Shown in pieces: positions 38,757 to 48,284 of a DNA stretch of 64,000 nucleotides (the first letter of the stretch is position 1; every line of letters begins with the position of its first letter). Below the pieces are notes generated by a model. The model searched no databases. It was not told the origin of the DNA and worked only from the letters and a program-made list of their open reading frames with translations. The DNA comes from an uncultured Rhizobiaceae group bacterium (GTDB lineage: Bacteria > Pseudomonadota > Alphaproteobacteria > Rhizobiales > Rhizobiaceae). The DNA is taken from NCBI GenBank assembly GCA_937930845.1, contig CALHBJ010000001.1, forward strand, positions 744,001 to 808,000, in the 5' to 3' direction. The translations under genes were made by a program, and so were the position numbers.

Positions 38757-40049
38757 TCAGGCTTTGCGCCGGTGCGTCCACCTGGTCGCGCTTTCATTAC
38801 CGGGTATGAAATCCACTTGGCGAATGGTCGGCTCTGCGCGGTGAACGCGCTCAATTTGAGCAGAATCAGCCAGTTCGCTGACAAACAGTTCCAACATGGC
38901 CTGCGCCCACCGACCGGCGATACACCCGTGATGGCCAAAGCCAAATGGCCGAAACACGCTGGGATCGTGTTCAGGGTTCAAGAAGCGTTCAAGATTGAAT
39001 GTTCTGGGATCTGCAAAATTTTCCGGATCATTATGCCCCTCCCAGTTGCAGAAATGGACATAGGCACCGCGCGGAAAGGTGAAGCTGGAAAACGTGAAGG
39101 ATTTGGTCACCTGGCGCAAAATGAAAGTTGCCTGGTGCAAACGCAATATTTCCATAACTGTCGCGCGGACAAGACTTTTCTTTTCATCCGCCGATGTGCA
39201 AGTGGCAATGCGCTCCAACACGTCCGGATGGTCAGCCAATTCTTCGATAGCCCACAGGAACAGGCCAAATATGTCGCCACGGGCTGCATCGACATTGAGT
39301 ATGAGGTTGCCCAGCACCGTTTCGTCCAGCAGATCATTGCCCGCAAAATGGGCCAGTTGGCTGGGTATTTCCTGAGAGTGAGGGTCGGTGCAGGCAGGCA
39401 GGCTGGTGACGATAGTCCTGATCTCGTCAAATACCTTTTTTTGTTCAGTGCTAATATTTCGCTGAAGTTCATGCATCAGATAGTCTCGATACAATTCCCA
39501 TAGTTCATCATATTGGGGCTGATCAGGGCGGATGCCAAAGAATTGCAGAACAATGGAGCGATAGGAAAACCTTTGACCATGTTCGCGCAGGACAGTGCCG
39601 TTTACAGGGCCATCTGTGGCGACGATATCATTGATGATTTGCTTCACTTCGGCGCTCAGTTCCGCCGCATGTCGCGAAACCGGCACGGAGGCAATACCCT
39701 CGGCCAATATCTTGCGATAATGGCTGTGCATTTCGCCTTCCATGCCGCGCAGCGCACCGCCTTTGAACAACAAGGAATAGTTCAGTAATGGTGCCCGCAT
39801 GGTAGAGGAATGTTCCCGCAATAATTGGGCACCCAAATCCTGCCCATCGACACAGATCAGAACTCTGGTTCTGAACCACATCTTGTAAATGGGACCATAG
39901 GTCTTCTTCAGGTCTTGCAGAGTAGTAAGCTTGAAACTGTCGACGCTAACAGCATTATTCAAACTGCCGGGCGGCAAAGGGCGCACCGTTTTCAGTCTGC
40001 GGGCATTTGCGCGAAACAGTGCTGAAAGCTTTTTCTTCGTATAAATCAT
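38757..40049 (-). CDS. cytochrome P450-like protein 2 (putative peptide tailoring)
   Basis: A 430-residue paralogue of the P450 at 36910. Haem loop FRPFGFGHHGCIAG has Cys at about residue 376, again with His-His where most P450s have x-Arg. ExxR is EILR in VMEILRLHQA. Helix I carries DAARGDIFGLF instead of AGxDTT. Shared blocks with P450 1 include LPPGSL, GPIYKxW, xxICVDGQ, HYRKIL and CNWEGHN. ATG 40049 has GGGGAG about five bases upstream and is preferred over 40070. It is divergent from peptide C. Confidence 0.82.
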   Translation of the reverse strand: MIYTKKKLSALFRANARRLKTVRPLPPGSLNNAVSVDSFKLTTLQDLKKTYGPIYKMWFRTRVLICVDGQDLGAQLLREHSSTMRAPLLNYSLLFKGGALRGMEGEMHSHYRKILAEGIASVPVSRHAAELSAEVKQIINDIVATDGPVNGTVLREHGQRFSYRSIVLQFFGIRPDQPQYDELWELYRDYLMHELQRNISTEQKKVFDEIRTIVTSLPACTDPHSQEIPSQLAHFAGNDLLDETVLGNLILNVDAARGDIFGLFLWAIEELADHPDVLERIATCTSADEKKSLVRATVMEILRLHQATFILRQVTKSFTFSSFTFPRGAYVHFCNWEGHNDPENFADPRTFNLERFLNPEHDPSVFRPFGFGHHGCIAGRWAQAMLELFVSELADSAQIERVHRAEPTIRQVDFIPGNESATRWTHRRKA

Positions 40050-40115
40050 CCAACTCCCCTGCACCCGCATTCAACAAGACAACGTTAACAAAGTTATTAA
40101 TCAGCGTAATCAGTG

Positions 40116-40131
40116 AATTGATATATCAATT
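40116..40131. promoter_or_regulatory. 16-base palindrome between P450 2 and peptide C
   Basis: AATTGATATATCAATT is a perfect palindrome in the 165-base divergent region. The corresponding region before peptide A has AATTGGTATC at 38286-38295, similar to the left half (AATTGRTAT). A shared regulator is possible but only weakly supported. Confidence 0.4.
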
Positions 40132-40214
40132 GTTCCATGTTAATTCGCTCACACGGGGCAAACATAATCGCAACAACTGCCTTTAAGTAGCAGTATTGAG
40201 TACCGGGGAATATG

Positions 40215-40340
40215 ATGAAAAAAGAATATATCAAGCCAGTGGCACTTTCGTCTGCCATGCTGGGTGCTGTGACCAGTCAGACGGTCGTTAGCGGCGAAAT
40301 GATGGATCAAGGCGTCAGCAATGGCCACTCAACTACTTAA
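40215..40340 (+). CDS. putative RiPP-like precursor peptide C
   Basis: A 41-residue peptide from ATG 40215 (ATG 40212 is also possible) beginning MKKEYIKPVA, then L16-G17-A18-V19-T20. The remainder is Ser/Thr/Gly-rich with M29-M30 and ends GHSTT. It aligns without gaps to peptides A and B at Y5, P8, L16 and I/V19. GGGGAA sits just upstream. It is followed by its own terminator at 40382-40413. Divergent from P450 2. Confidence 0.62.
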   Translation: MKKEYIKPVALSSAMLGAVTSQTVVSGEMMDQGVSNGHSTT

Positions 40341-40381
40341 GGTCTTCGTTGAAGGCTCATAGTTTGAGCTCATGATTTTGA

Positions 40382-40413
40382 AAAGCCATCGGGTTCGCCC
40401 GATGGCTTTTTTT
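40382..40413 (+). terminator. intrinsic terminator after peptide C
   Basis: AAAGCCATCGGG, UUCG tetraloop, CCCGATGGCTTT, then a run of T (40407-40413). It lies 41 bases after the peptide C stop. The region 40414-40715 holds a second, opposite terminator and one tiny frame, and no larger gene. Confidence 0.92.
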
Positions 40414-40453
40414 GTGCCACCCAACAGATTGAGCATCCCGTGCCCGCTGGCCC

Positions 40454-40480
40454 AAAAAAAACGCGGGCTCAAGGCCCGCG
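40454..40480 (-). terminator. intrinsic terminator on the minus strand
   Basis: Minus strand: CGCGGGC-CTTGA-GCCCGCG followed by TTTTTTTT (40454-40461). It lies about 235 bases after the acetoacetyl-CoA synthetase stop, so it either ends that transcript or serves a short RNA encoded between. Confidence 0.85.
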
Positions 40481-40502
40481 CTAGAAGTTGGTTAAGAGGC
40501 TG

Positions 40503-40565
40503 TCAGATCGTGAGTAGATACTCGGAAATCCGGGGGAGGCAGTTTTCACAAACTTTGCGCTTCAT
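40503..40565 (-). ncRNA. possible short RNA or 20-residue CxxC peptide
   Basis: The minus strand encodes MKRKVCENCLPRISEYLLTI from ATG 40565, ending 23 bases before the terminator at 40480. GGAGG lies only one base before the ATG, too close for good initiation, and pairs with TGCCTCC downstream, so the stretch may instead be a structured small RNA or 3' UTR fragment. Unsupported by anything else. Confidence 0.2.
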
Positions 40566-40715
40566 GCCTCCGATATCAGCATTTTGCCCGTGATTTCTTA
40601 ACCTGTACTTGCCGAATTTGTTAAAATTTTAGCATATCGCCCTTGTTGGTTGGGAAGGTAAATATTTCGGTGACTCTTTCTTAACCATGGATGTTAGGAA
40701 ATGGGGGCCAAAAAC

Positions 40716-42674
<1,959 letters not shown>

Positions 42675-42965
42675 GGGGGACTGCCTCATCGGACCAGATC
42701 AATAATCTAGACTGTAATTTCGCACGACACAGGCATTTTGAAAACGCCGGATGGCGGGAATTAACCTAATGGGAGATTGGTTGTGCACCAAAATCGCATC
42801 AATACCCAATTTGGCCACATTGGAGTTCTCAAACAGGGGCCGTACATGTATCCTGCTCATGCATAGAACTGGCATATCACGCTGTTTCGACCCTGTGCCG
42901 GTCGGGCAGGTTTTTTGGCAAATGCCATTTGGGTTGTGGCACGTCTTTTGGGGGGTGCAGACGGT

Positions 42966-44792
42966 ATGAACCGTTTCACCAGGATTGGCATCGCTGTTGC
43001 AGTTTTAGCCGGCATTTGGTTTGTTGCCGTGCCGCAACTGCTGTCGAGTGCTTCGGTTAAAGAGCGCATTGCCGCTCAGCTGACTCACATGACCGGCCGG
43101 GCGGTTGCGCTGGACGGCCCAAGCTCTGTGGAATGGACACCCTATCCAGGCGTTGCTTATTTCAACGTGACGCTGGGTAATAAGGACGCAGAACCGCTGG
43201 CGCGTATTGAAAAGCTGGAAGCGCGTCTGAGCCTTCTGTCTGCCCTATGGGGACAGGCCAATGTCTCCGAAGTCACGCTCACCCGCCCAAAATTCAATTT
43301 GCGTGTGGACCGAAATGGCGTGGCCAATTGGGCTGTTAGCACGGGTCCGCTGGCCGACATTGTGTCGGCATCTGCCGGGACTGCGGCACCTGGATATAAA
43401 CTTGGGTCCGCCAAGATTATCGAAGGCCAGTTGTTCCTTAAAAATGAGCGCACCGACACCACTTTTGAAGCCACATCCCTAAACGGCGTGGTGGAATGGC
43501 AGAACCTTAATGCAAGCGCACATATAGATGTGAGTGGCATCTGGTCTGGTGAAGTTGTGCAACTGACTGCGGCGGCGTCATCGCCTTACGATCTGATACG
43601 AGGCGGCAGTTCGGAGGCCAGTATATCCATCAATGGCCAGTCGCTTGAAGCGTCGTTCAGCGGAACAATCGACAGTTCGCAATCCACTGCGCTTGGCACT
43701 TTTTCGGCCCAATCACCATCAATTGCCCGCTTGATCGATTGGATGGGGTTGGGAGCGCAAGCGTCTGCCCTGTCCATGAATTTTGCCGTATCCGGTGAAC
43801 TTAACGCCAGCGACAGCCGCCTGGAACTGACCAGTGCTGCAGCGGTGCTTGGCGACCAAAAGGGCGCTGGCCAGCTTGAAGTTGCGTTTCTGGAAGACAT
43901 GCCACCCCGGCTAAGCGGCACGCTGGACTTCGGGCCGATGGAATTGCCGGATGTTGTCGGTGCTGTTCTGGCAAGTGCCACCGGTGAAACCGACGCACCA
44001 AGCGATATTTCGCTACTCGATATTATTGGACTGGATTTGCGGGTTTCCAGCCCAAGCGTTCAAAGCGGGGCATTTCAGTTTGACAATGTTGCCGCCACAA
44101 TTCTGGCACGCCAAAAGCGCGTCAGCATTGATATTGGACAGGCTGGCTTTGAAGGGGGGACGTTGAGTGGTGCCATGACGGCGGCCCGGGATGGTGACGC
44201 CCTTAACATTTCTACCAACGCCGTTTTCGATGCCGTCAACCTTGAGCGGCTGACCGGCATGGTGCTGGGTGCGGATAATGGCATTGCCGGCACGGGCACA
44301 TCCAACATCATGCTCAAAACAAAAATTGGTCCTGCCAGTTCCTGGCTGGATACGCTTGATGGCAAAGCATCAATTACCAGCACGGATGGCGCTGTGCGGG
44401 GCATCGATATTGGCGGCATATACGGCTCCGTCAGCGAAGAAGAGGATATTGCCATTGGTGATTTCGTCGCCGGCGAAACCCGGTTTGACCAGCTCAATCT
44501 GGGGTTCTTCATTGCCGATGGGCGGATTTATCTACGCAACAGTGAAATGACCGCGCCTAATTTCAAGGTAAATCTGTCAGGACGCGGTGACCTGCGCGGG
44601 GGCGCGCTGGCGCTGCGCGGCGATATTATGCCAGTTGCCGACAATTCGACCGGCGGTCTGGTATCGCTGCCATTCTTTGTGGGGGGCACCACCCGCTCAC
44701 CATTATTCGTGCCCTTGCCTACCCCAAAACCAGCGCAGTCTGATGGGTCACAAACCGGCGATAAAGAACAATCAGCCCTCCCCTCTCAGTGA
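42966..44792 (+). CDS. AsmA-family protein
   Basis: A 608-residue inner-membrane-anchored periplasmic protein. One N-terminal helix (RIGIAVAVLAGIWFVAVPQLL) is followed by the AsmA-type start (VKERIAAQLTHMTGRAVALDGPSSVEWTPYPGVAYFNVTLGN) and long beta-rich repeats, ending in the AsmA_2-like region (NLGFFIADGRIYLRNSEMTAPNFKVNLSGRGDL). AsmA-like proteins are linked to phospholipid transfer or outer-membrane assembly. The C-terminal tail is hydrophilic. It converges on the cyclase gene with a seven-base overlap. Confidence 0.85.
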   Translation: MNRFTRIGIAVAVLAGIWFVAVPQLLSSASVKERIAAQLTHMTGRAVALDGPSSVEWTPYPGVAYFNVTLGNKDAEPLARIEKLEARLSLLSALWGQANVSEVTLTRPKFNLRVDRNGVANWAVSTGPLADIVSASAGTAAPGYKLGSAKIIEGQLFLKNERTDTTFEATSLNGVVEWQNLNASAHIDVSGIWSGEVVQLTAAASSPYDLIRGGSSEASISINGQSLEASFSGTIDSSQSTALGTFSAQSPSIARLIDWMGLGAQASALSMNFAVSGELNASDSRLELTSAAAVLGDQKGAGQLEVAFLEDMPPRLSGTLDFGPMELPDVVGAVLASATGETDAPSDISLLDIIGLDLRVSSPSVQSGAFQFDNVAATILARQKRVSIDIGQAGFEGGTLSGAMTAARDGDALNISTNAVFDAVNLERLTGMVLGADNGIAGTGTSNIMLKTKIGPASSWLDTLDGKASITSTDGAVRGIDIGGIYGSVSEEEDIAIGDFVAGETRFDQLNLGFFIADGRIYLRNSEMTAPNFKVNLSGRGDLRGGALALRGDIMPVADNSTGGLVSLPFFVGGTTRSPLFVPLPTPKPAQSDGSQTGDKEQSALPSQ

Positions 44793-46048
44793 GCGGTGAC
44801 AGCTGCCTTTTTATTTGCCTTCATCGTGTCAACGGCGACTTGAGTTTCTGGCAAGGGTGCAAATAGTTCACATTCCGATGCCACGCCTTCCAGACGATGC
44901 ATGCCCATCGATGTCCAACGTTCTGGTTCTGCCAGCGTGACATCGCGGGAAACCAAAACTCTTGATTCCACCGTTTTGGTAAGCGTTTCGATCCGCTCCG
45001 CTTCATTGATGGTCGGACCGATGACAGAAAAAGCCAGCCGCGAAGGCACGCCGATATTGCCAAATGTCAGGCGACCAATGTTGATGCCAATACCAAAATC
45101 GAAGGCCACTTTGCCCTGTTGTCGCCGCCGTTCATTGACAATTTCCACCTGTTCCAACGCCATGTCCATTGCCATTGTTGCACAACGGATGGCCTGATTG
45201 ACGCCCTGCTCTTCATCATAGGGGAATATGGCGAGAACCGCGTCACCAATAAAATCGAGAACCTCGCCGCCAAACGTAATTGCGGGACCGGCGGTCACCT
45301 CAAAATAATCATTGAGCAGTTCCAGGAACTGGCTTGGATCCATCGTGTCTGCAAGAGCGGTGGAACAGCGCATATCAGTATACCAGACGACCGCATCCGT
45401 TTCGCGCCCGTCTCCAAGTTTGATGGCACCTTCCAACACTTCCTGACCTGCCTGGATGCCCAGATAGGTTTGAGTGATGTTGGTAGCGATGCGGTGTTGC
45501 ACGATGTTCTTGCAAGCCACAGCGAAGCGGCGCTGAATTTTGCGCAGTGCCATGACATCATCATCCGAAAAGCCGCCAATACGATCACTTGACCACATGA
45601 CTAAAATGCCACTTGTCATTCGGGCATCGCGCACTCTTGACCCATCGAAGCCTGTTGCGATCAGCATGTAATCGGTGTGCCCTTCGGCGGCGAGTTCTTC
45701 CAATATTGGAAAATCGAGAATCTTGTTGGGACCGTCGAGATTGCGCCTGAACACTTCAAGCTTGTTCTCGATCACATGGGCAATCGGGCTGGCTTTCCAT
45801 TCATCGGACACTTCGTCCTGATGCTTGAACTGTTCGAATTCAGTTCCCCGCCCCTTCATCCAGATCACCGTTTCAGCCTGAAACAGAGGGTGCAGGGTTG
45901 GCCACATCAACCGTGCCCGACTGATCGGCAAGCCAACGGCGCTCAGCCGTGTGCACAATTCGTCAAACAATTCCACAATGTCAGATTGGCGCAAGGCCTG
46001 ATCGATCAACCACTCACCGATTTCATTGACTAGTGTTACGCGACTCAT
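44786..46048 (-). CDS. class III adenylate/guanylate cyclase
   Basis: A 420-residue soluble protein. An N-terminal sensor-like domain (about 1-195) precedes the class III catalytic domain (about 215-385). Metal-binding Asp residues are seen in WYTDMRCST and VLDFIGDAVLAIFP; the transition-state Asn/Arg are in VIGPTINEAERIETL. The N-terminal arrangement resembles rhizobial adenylate cyclases. Substrate preference (ATP or GTP) is inferred as ATP from family habit. It lies 90 bases downstream of potI on the same strand and may be read through. Confidence 0.88.
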   Translation of the reverse strand: MSRVTLVNEIGEWLIDQALRQSDIVELFDELCTRLSAVGLPISRARLMWPTLHPLFQAETVIWMKGRGTEFEQFKHQDEVSDEWKASPIAHVIENKLEVFRRNLDGPNKILDFPILEELAAEGHTDYMLIATGFDGSRVRDARMTSGILVMWSSDRIGGFSDDDVMALRKIQRRFAVACKNIVQHRIATNITQTYLGIQAGQEVLEGAIKLGDGRETDAVVWYTDMRCSTALADTMDPSQFLELLNDYFEVTAGPAITFGGEVLDFIGDAVLAIFPYDEEQGVNQAIRCATMAMDMALEQVEIVNERRRQQGKVAFDFGIGINIGRLTFGNIGVPSRLAFSVIGPTINEAERIETLTKTVESRVLVSRDVTLAEPERWTSMGMHRLEGVASECELFAPLPETQVAVDTMKANKKAAVTAH

Positions 46049-46138
46049 GGACCCGTTCCTTCCAATACCATTCGCATTGGAACATTAAATCCAACTGCGT
46101 CCAGACAGTCTCTTAGATCGGCATTATTGATCGGTTTT

Positions 46139-46957
46139 TCAAGCCTGTGCGGCAAGTTGTTGAGCGCGCTGACGCGCAATTTCCTGCCGCTTCATGGAAA
46201 TGGAAGCGATGACAACACCCGTGGTCACGATGGCGACCAAAATTGTGCAAACGGCATTGATTTCTGGTGTTACGCCCAGCCGCACCTGGGAGAAAATTTT
46301 CATCGGCAACGTTGTGGCACCGGGGCCGGAATTGAACTGGGCGATGACAAGGTCATCCAGGGACAATGTAAAAGCCAGCATCCAGCCTGCCAGAACCGCC
46401 GGCAGGATCAGGGGAAGTGTGACGGAGAAAAACGCCCGCGTGGGCGTTGCCCCAAGGTCCAGGGCGGCTTCTTCCAGTGACGCATCCATTGTGGACAGGC
46501 GCGACTGAACAACCACAGCAACAAAACACATTGAAAAGGTGATGTGCGCCAGGATTACCGTCAACATGCCCCGATCCAGACCAATGGCGACGAACAGCAG
46601 CAAAAGGGAAAGCCCGGTGATTACCTCTGGCATGACCAAAGGCGCGTAGATCATGCCTGAAAACAGGAACCGGCCGTTAAATCGCGTATAGCGCACCAGT
46701 GCCATGGCCGCCATTGTGCCCAGCACTGTGGCGATACTGGCAGAGATAAAGGCCACCTGAAACGTCACCCATGCAGCATCCACCAATGCCTGATTTGCAA
46801 ACGCCGCCGCATACCATTTTGTCGAAAAGCCCGCCCATACCGTCACCAGTTTGGACTCGTTAAACGAGTAAATGATGAGCAACAGGATGGGAATGTACAA
46901 AAATGCAAACCCGAAAACGACTGACGTGATGTTGAAGGCAGTCCAATTGCGGTTCAT
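46139..46957 (-). CDS. potI: putrescine ABC transporter permease PotI
   Basis: A 272-residue permease with six membrane helices. The EAA loop is visible as LEEAALDLGATPTRAFFSVTLPLILPAV (about 165-190). It pairs with PotH; the start overlaps the potH stop by four bases. C-terminal sequence is basic (MKRQEIARQRAQQ). Assignment to putrescine rather than spermidine follows from puuA and a PotF-type binding protein in the operon. Confidence 0.9.
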   Translation of the reverse strand: MNRNWTAFNITSVVFGFAFLYIPILLLIIYSFNESKLVTVWAGFSTKWYAAAFANQALVDAAWVTFQVAFISASIATVLGTMAAMALVRYTRFNGRFLFSGMIYAPLVMPEVITGLSLLLLFVAIGLDRGMLTVILAHITFSMCFVAVVVQSRLSTMDASLEEAALDLGATPTRAFFSVTLPLILPAVLAGWMLAFTLSLDDLVIAQFNSGPGATTLPMKIFSQVRLGVTPEINAVCTILVAIVTTGVVIASISMKRQEIARQRAQQLAAQA

Positions 46958-47877
46958 GGGCCCACCCCTTTGGCCATTTCACGGGCCCGCGCTTCACTGC
47001 GCTGGAATAACATGATCGGCACAATCAATATGAGCAGCAGAAGCACGGCAACCGCCGAAGAAATGGGCCAATCTCTGTTCAGGAAAAATTCGTCAAACAG
47101 AATGCGGCCAATCATCAAGGTGGAGGATCCGCCCAACAGGGATGGAATGACAAACTCACCCACTGCCGGGATGAAAACGAGAAAGCATCCGGCAATCACC
47201 CCGGGCCGAGACAACGGCCAAGTGATCTGCCAGAAGGCGGAGAAACGATTGCATCCAAGGTCACTGGCGGCTTCCAGCAAGGTCCCATCCTGGCGTTCCA
47301 GATTGGCGTAAAGCGGCAGGACCATGAATGGCAGATAGGAATAGACAATGCCTATATACACCGCCACATCGGTGTTCAGCACCGTCAGCGGCTCGCTGAT
47401 AAGCCCCAACCACAGCAGGAACTGGTTGAGCAATCCCTCCTTCTTTAGGATGCCGATCCACGCATAAACGCGGATCAGGAACGATGTCCAAAACGGCAGG
47501 ATCACCAGCATCAGCAATAATGGGCGCATGGTGCGCGGCGCTCGTGCCATGCCATAGGCCAGCGGATACCCGATCACGAGTGTCAGCAATGTCGAGATGA
47601 AGGCGATTTGCAGGCTGGAAAGATAGCCTTTCCAGTACAGCGAATCCGTGGCCAGAAATGCGTAATTGTCGAATGCAAAGGTTTTGAAATCCGCCCACCA
47701 GCCTGACAGGCCTTCGCCCATGGTCAGGACCGGCAGATAAGGCGGCTGGGCAATTGCCGTTTGCGATACCGACAGTTTGGCCACCAGGAAAAATGGGGCC
47801 AGAAAGAAGATCAACAGCCACAAATAGGGCAGCCAGATTATGGCGCGGCCCATGACGGCTTTGAACACGCCGCTCAC
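46954..47877 (-). CDS. potH: putrescine ABC transporter permease PotH
   Basis: A 307-residue permease with six helices. LPYLWLLIFFLAPFFLVAKLSVS is the first, and the EAA loop is LLEAASDLGCNRFSAFWQITWPLSRPGV (about 195-222). FTSFLIR-type segment PFWTSFLIRVYAWIGIL is typical of PotB/PotH. It overlaps the small membrane gene upstream by four bases and potI downstream by four bases. Confidence 0.92.
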   Translation of the reverse strand: MSGVFKAVMGRAIIWLPYLWLLIFFLAPFFLVAKLSVSQTAIAQPPYLPVLTMGEGLSGWWADFKTFAFDNYAFLATDSLYWKGYLSSLQIAFISTLLTLVIGYPLAYGMARAPRTMRPLLLMLVILPFWTSFLIRVYAWIGILKKEGLLNQFLLWLGLISEPLTVLNTDVAVYIGIVYSYLPFMVLPLYANLERQDGTLLEAASDLGCNRFSAFWQITWPLSRPGVIAGCFLVFIPAVGEFVIPSLLGGSSTLMIGRILFDEFFLNRDWPISSAVAVLLLLILIVPIMLFQRSEARAREMAKGVGP

Positions 47878-48284
47878 AGCTCACCACCCCGCATCATATG
47901 GAATGCCAAAAATACCAGGCCAACCACAATCAATGTTCCGCATACGGGCAAGACCAATGGCGGAACAGCCCAGGCCAGCAACACAAACAGCGCGATTGCC
48001 ACCGGCGTTGTGGCCAGGGTGGTGATGCGCGTTAAAGGAGCGATGCCGAACAATTCACCAGCGCTTCTGCTGCCTGCTGCCAGCAGGAAAGGCAAAACGC
48101 ACATGATAATGAGATACCAAAGGGCAAAGGGCTTCATCCACATGGCGACGGGGACAAATACCACCATGACCATGGCCGCAATTGGCAAAGTATGGGTGCG
48201 CTGAAAATAGACATTACGCGCCACCCGGCGCTGGGCCCGGTGTTCTGGATTGAGCGGATCATGGGGATGCAGATTGTTGCTCAA
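47874..48284 (-). CDS. small membrane protein of unknown function inside the pot operon
   Basis: A 136-residue protein with four hydrophobic segments (about 32-50, 53-68, 85-105, 108-128) after an amphipathic polar N-terminus. It is not part of canonical potFGHI. The start is read as TTG 48284, which overlaps the potG stop TGA (TTGA); the longer frame to 48326 lies inside potG. It overlaps potH by four bases, so it is fully embedded in the operon. A transporter accessory role is inferred only from position. Confidence 0.7.
   Translation of the reverse strand: MSNNLHPHDPLNPEHRAQRRVARNVYFQRTHTLPIAAMVMVVFVPVAMWMKPFALWYLIIMCVLPFLLAAGSRSAGELFGIAPLTRITTLATTPVAIALFVLLAWAVPPLVLPVCGTLIVVGLVFLAFHMMRGGEL

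Noticed and set aside
36910-40413. A lasso peptide biosynthetic cluster
   Set aside because: The leader motif fits, but no asparagine-synthetase-like cyclase, transglutaminase-like protease or RRE gene is in the window, and the predicted cores lack Gly1 with Asp/Glu at 7-9.
40372-40593. 73-codon plus-strand frame after peptide C
   Set aside because: It begins inside the terminator of peptide C and crosses the minus-strand terminator.
42751-42969. 72-codon frame overlapping the AsmA start by four bases
   Set aside because: No ribosome-binding site or recognisable features, and low-complexity chance composition; the AsmA start at 42966 does not need it.
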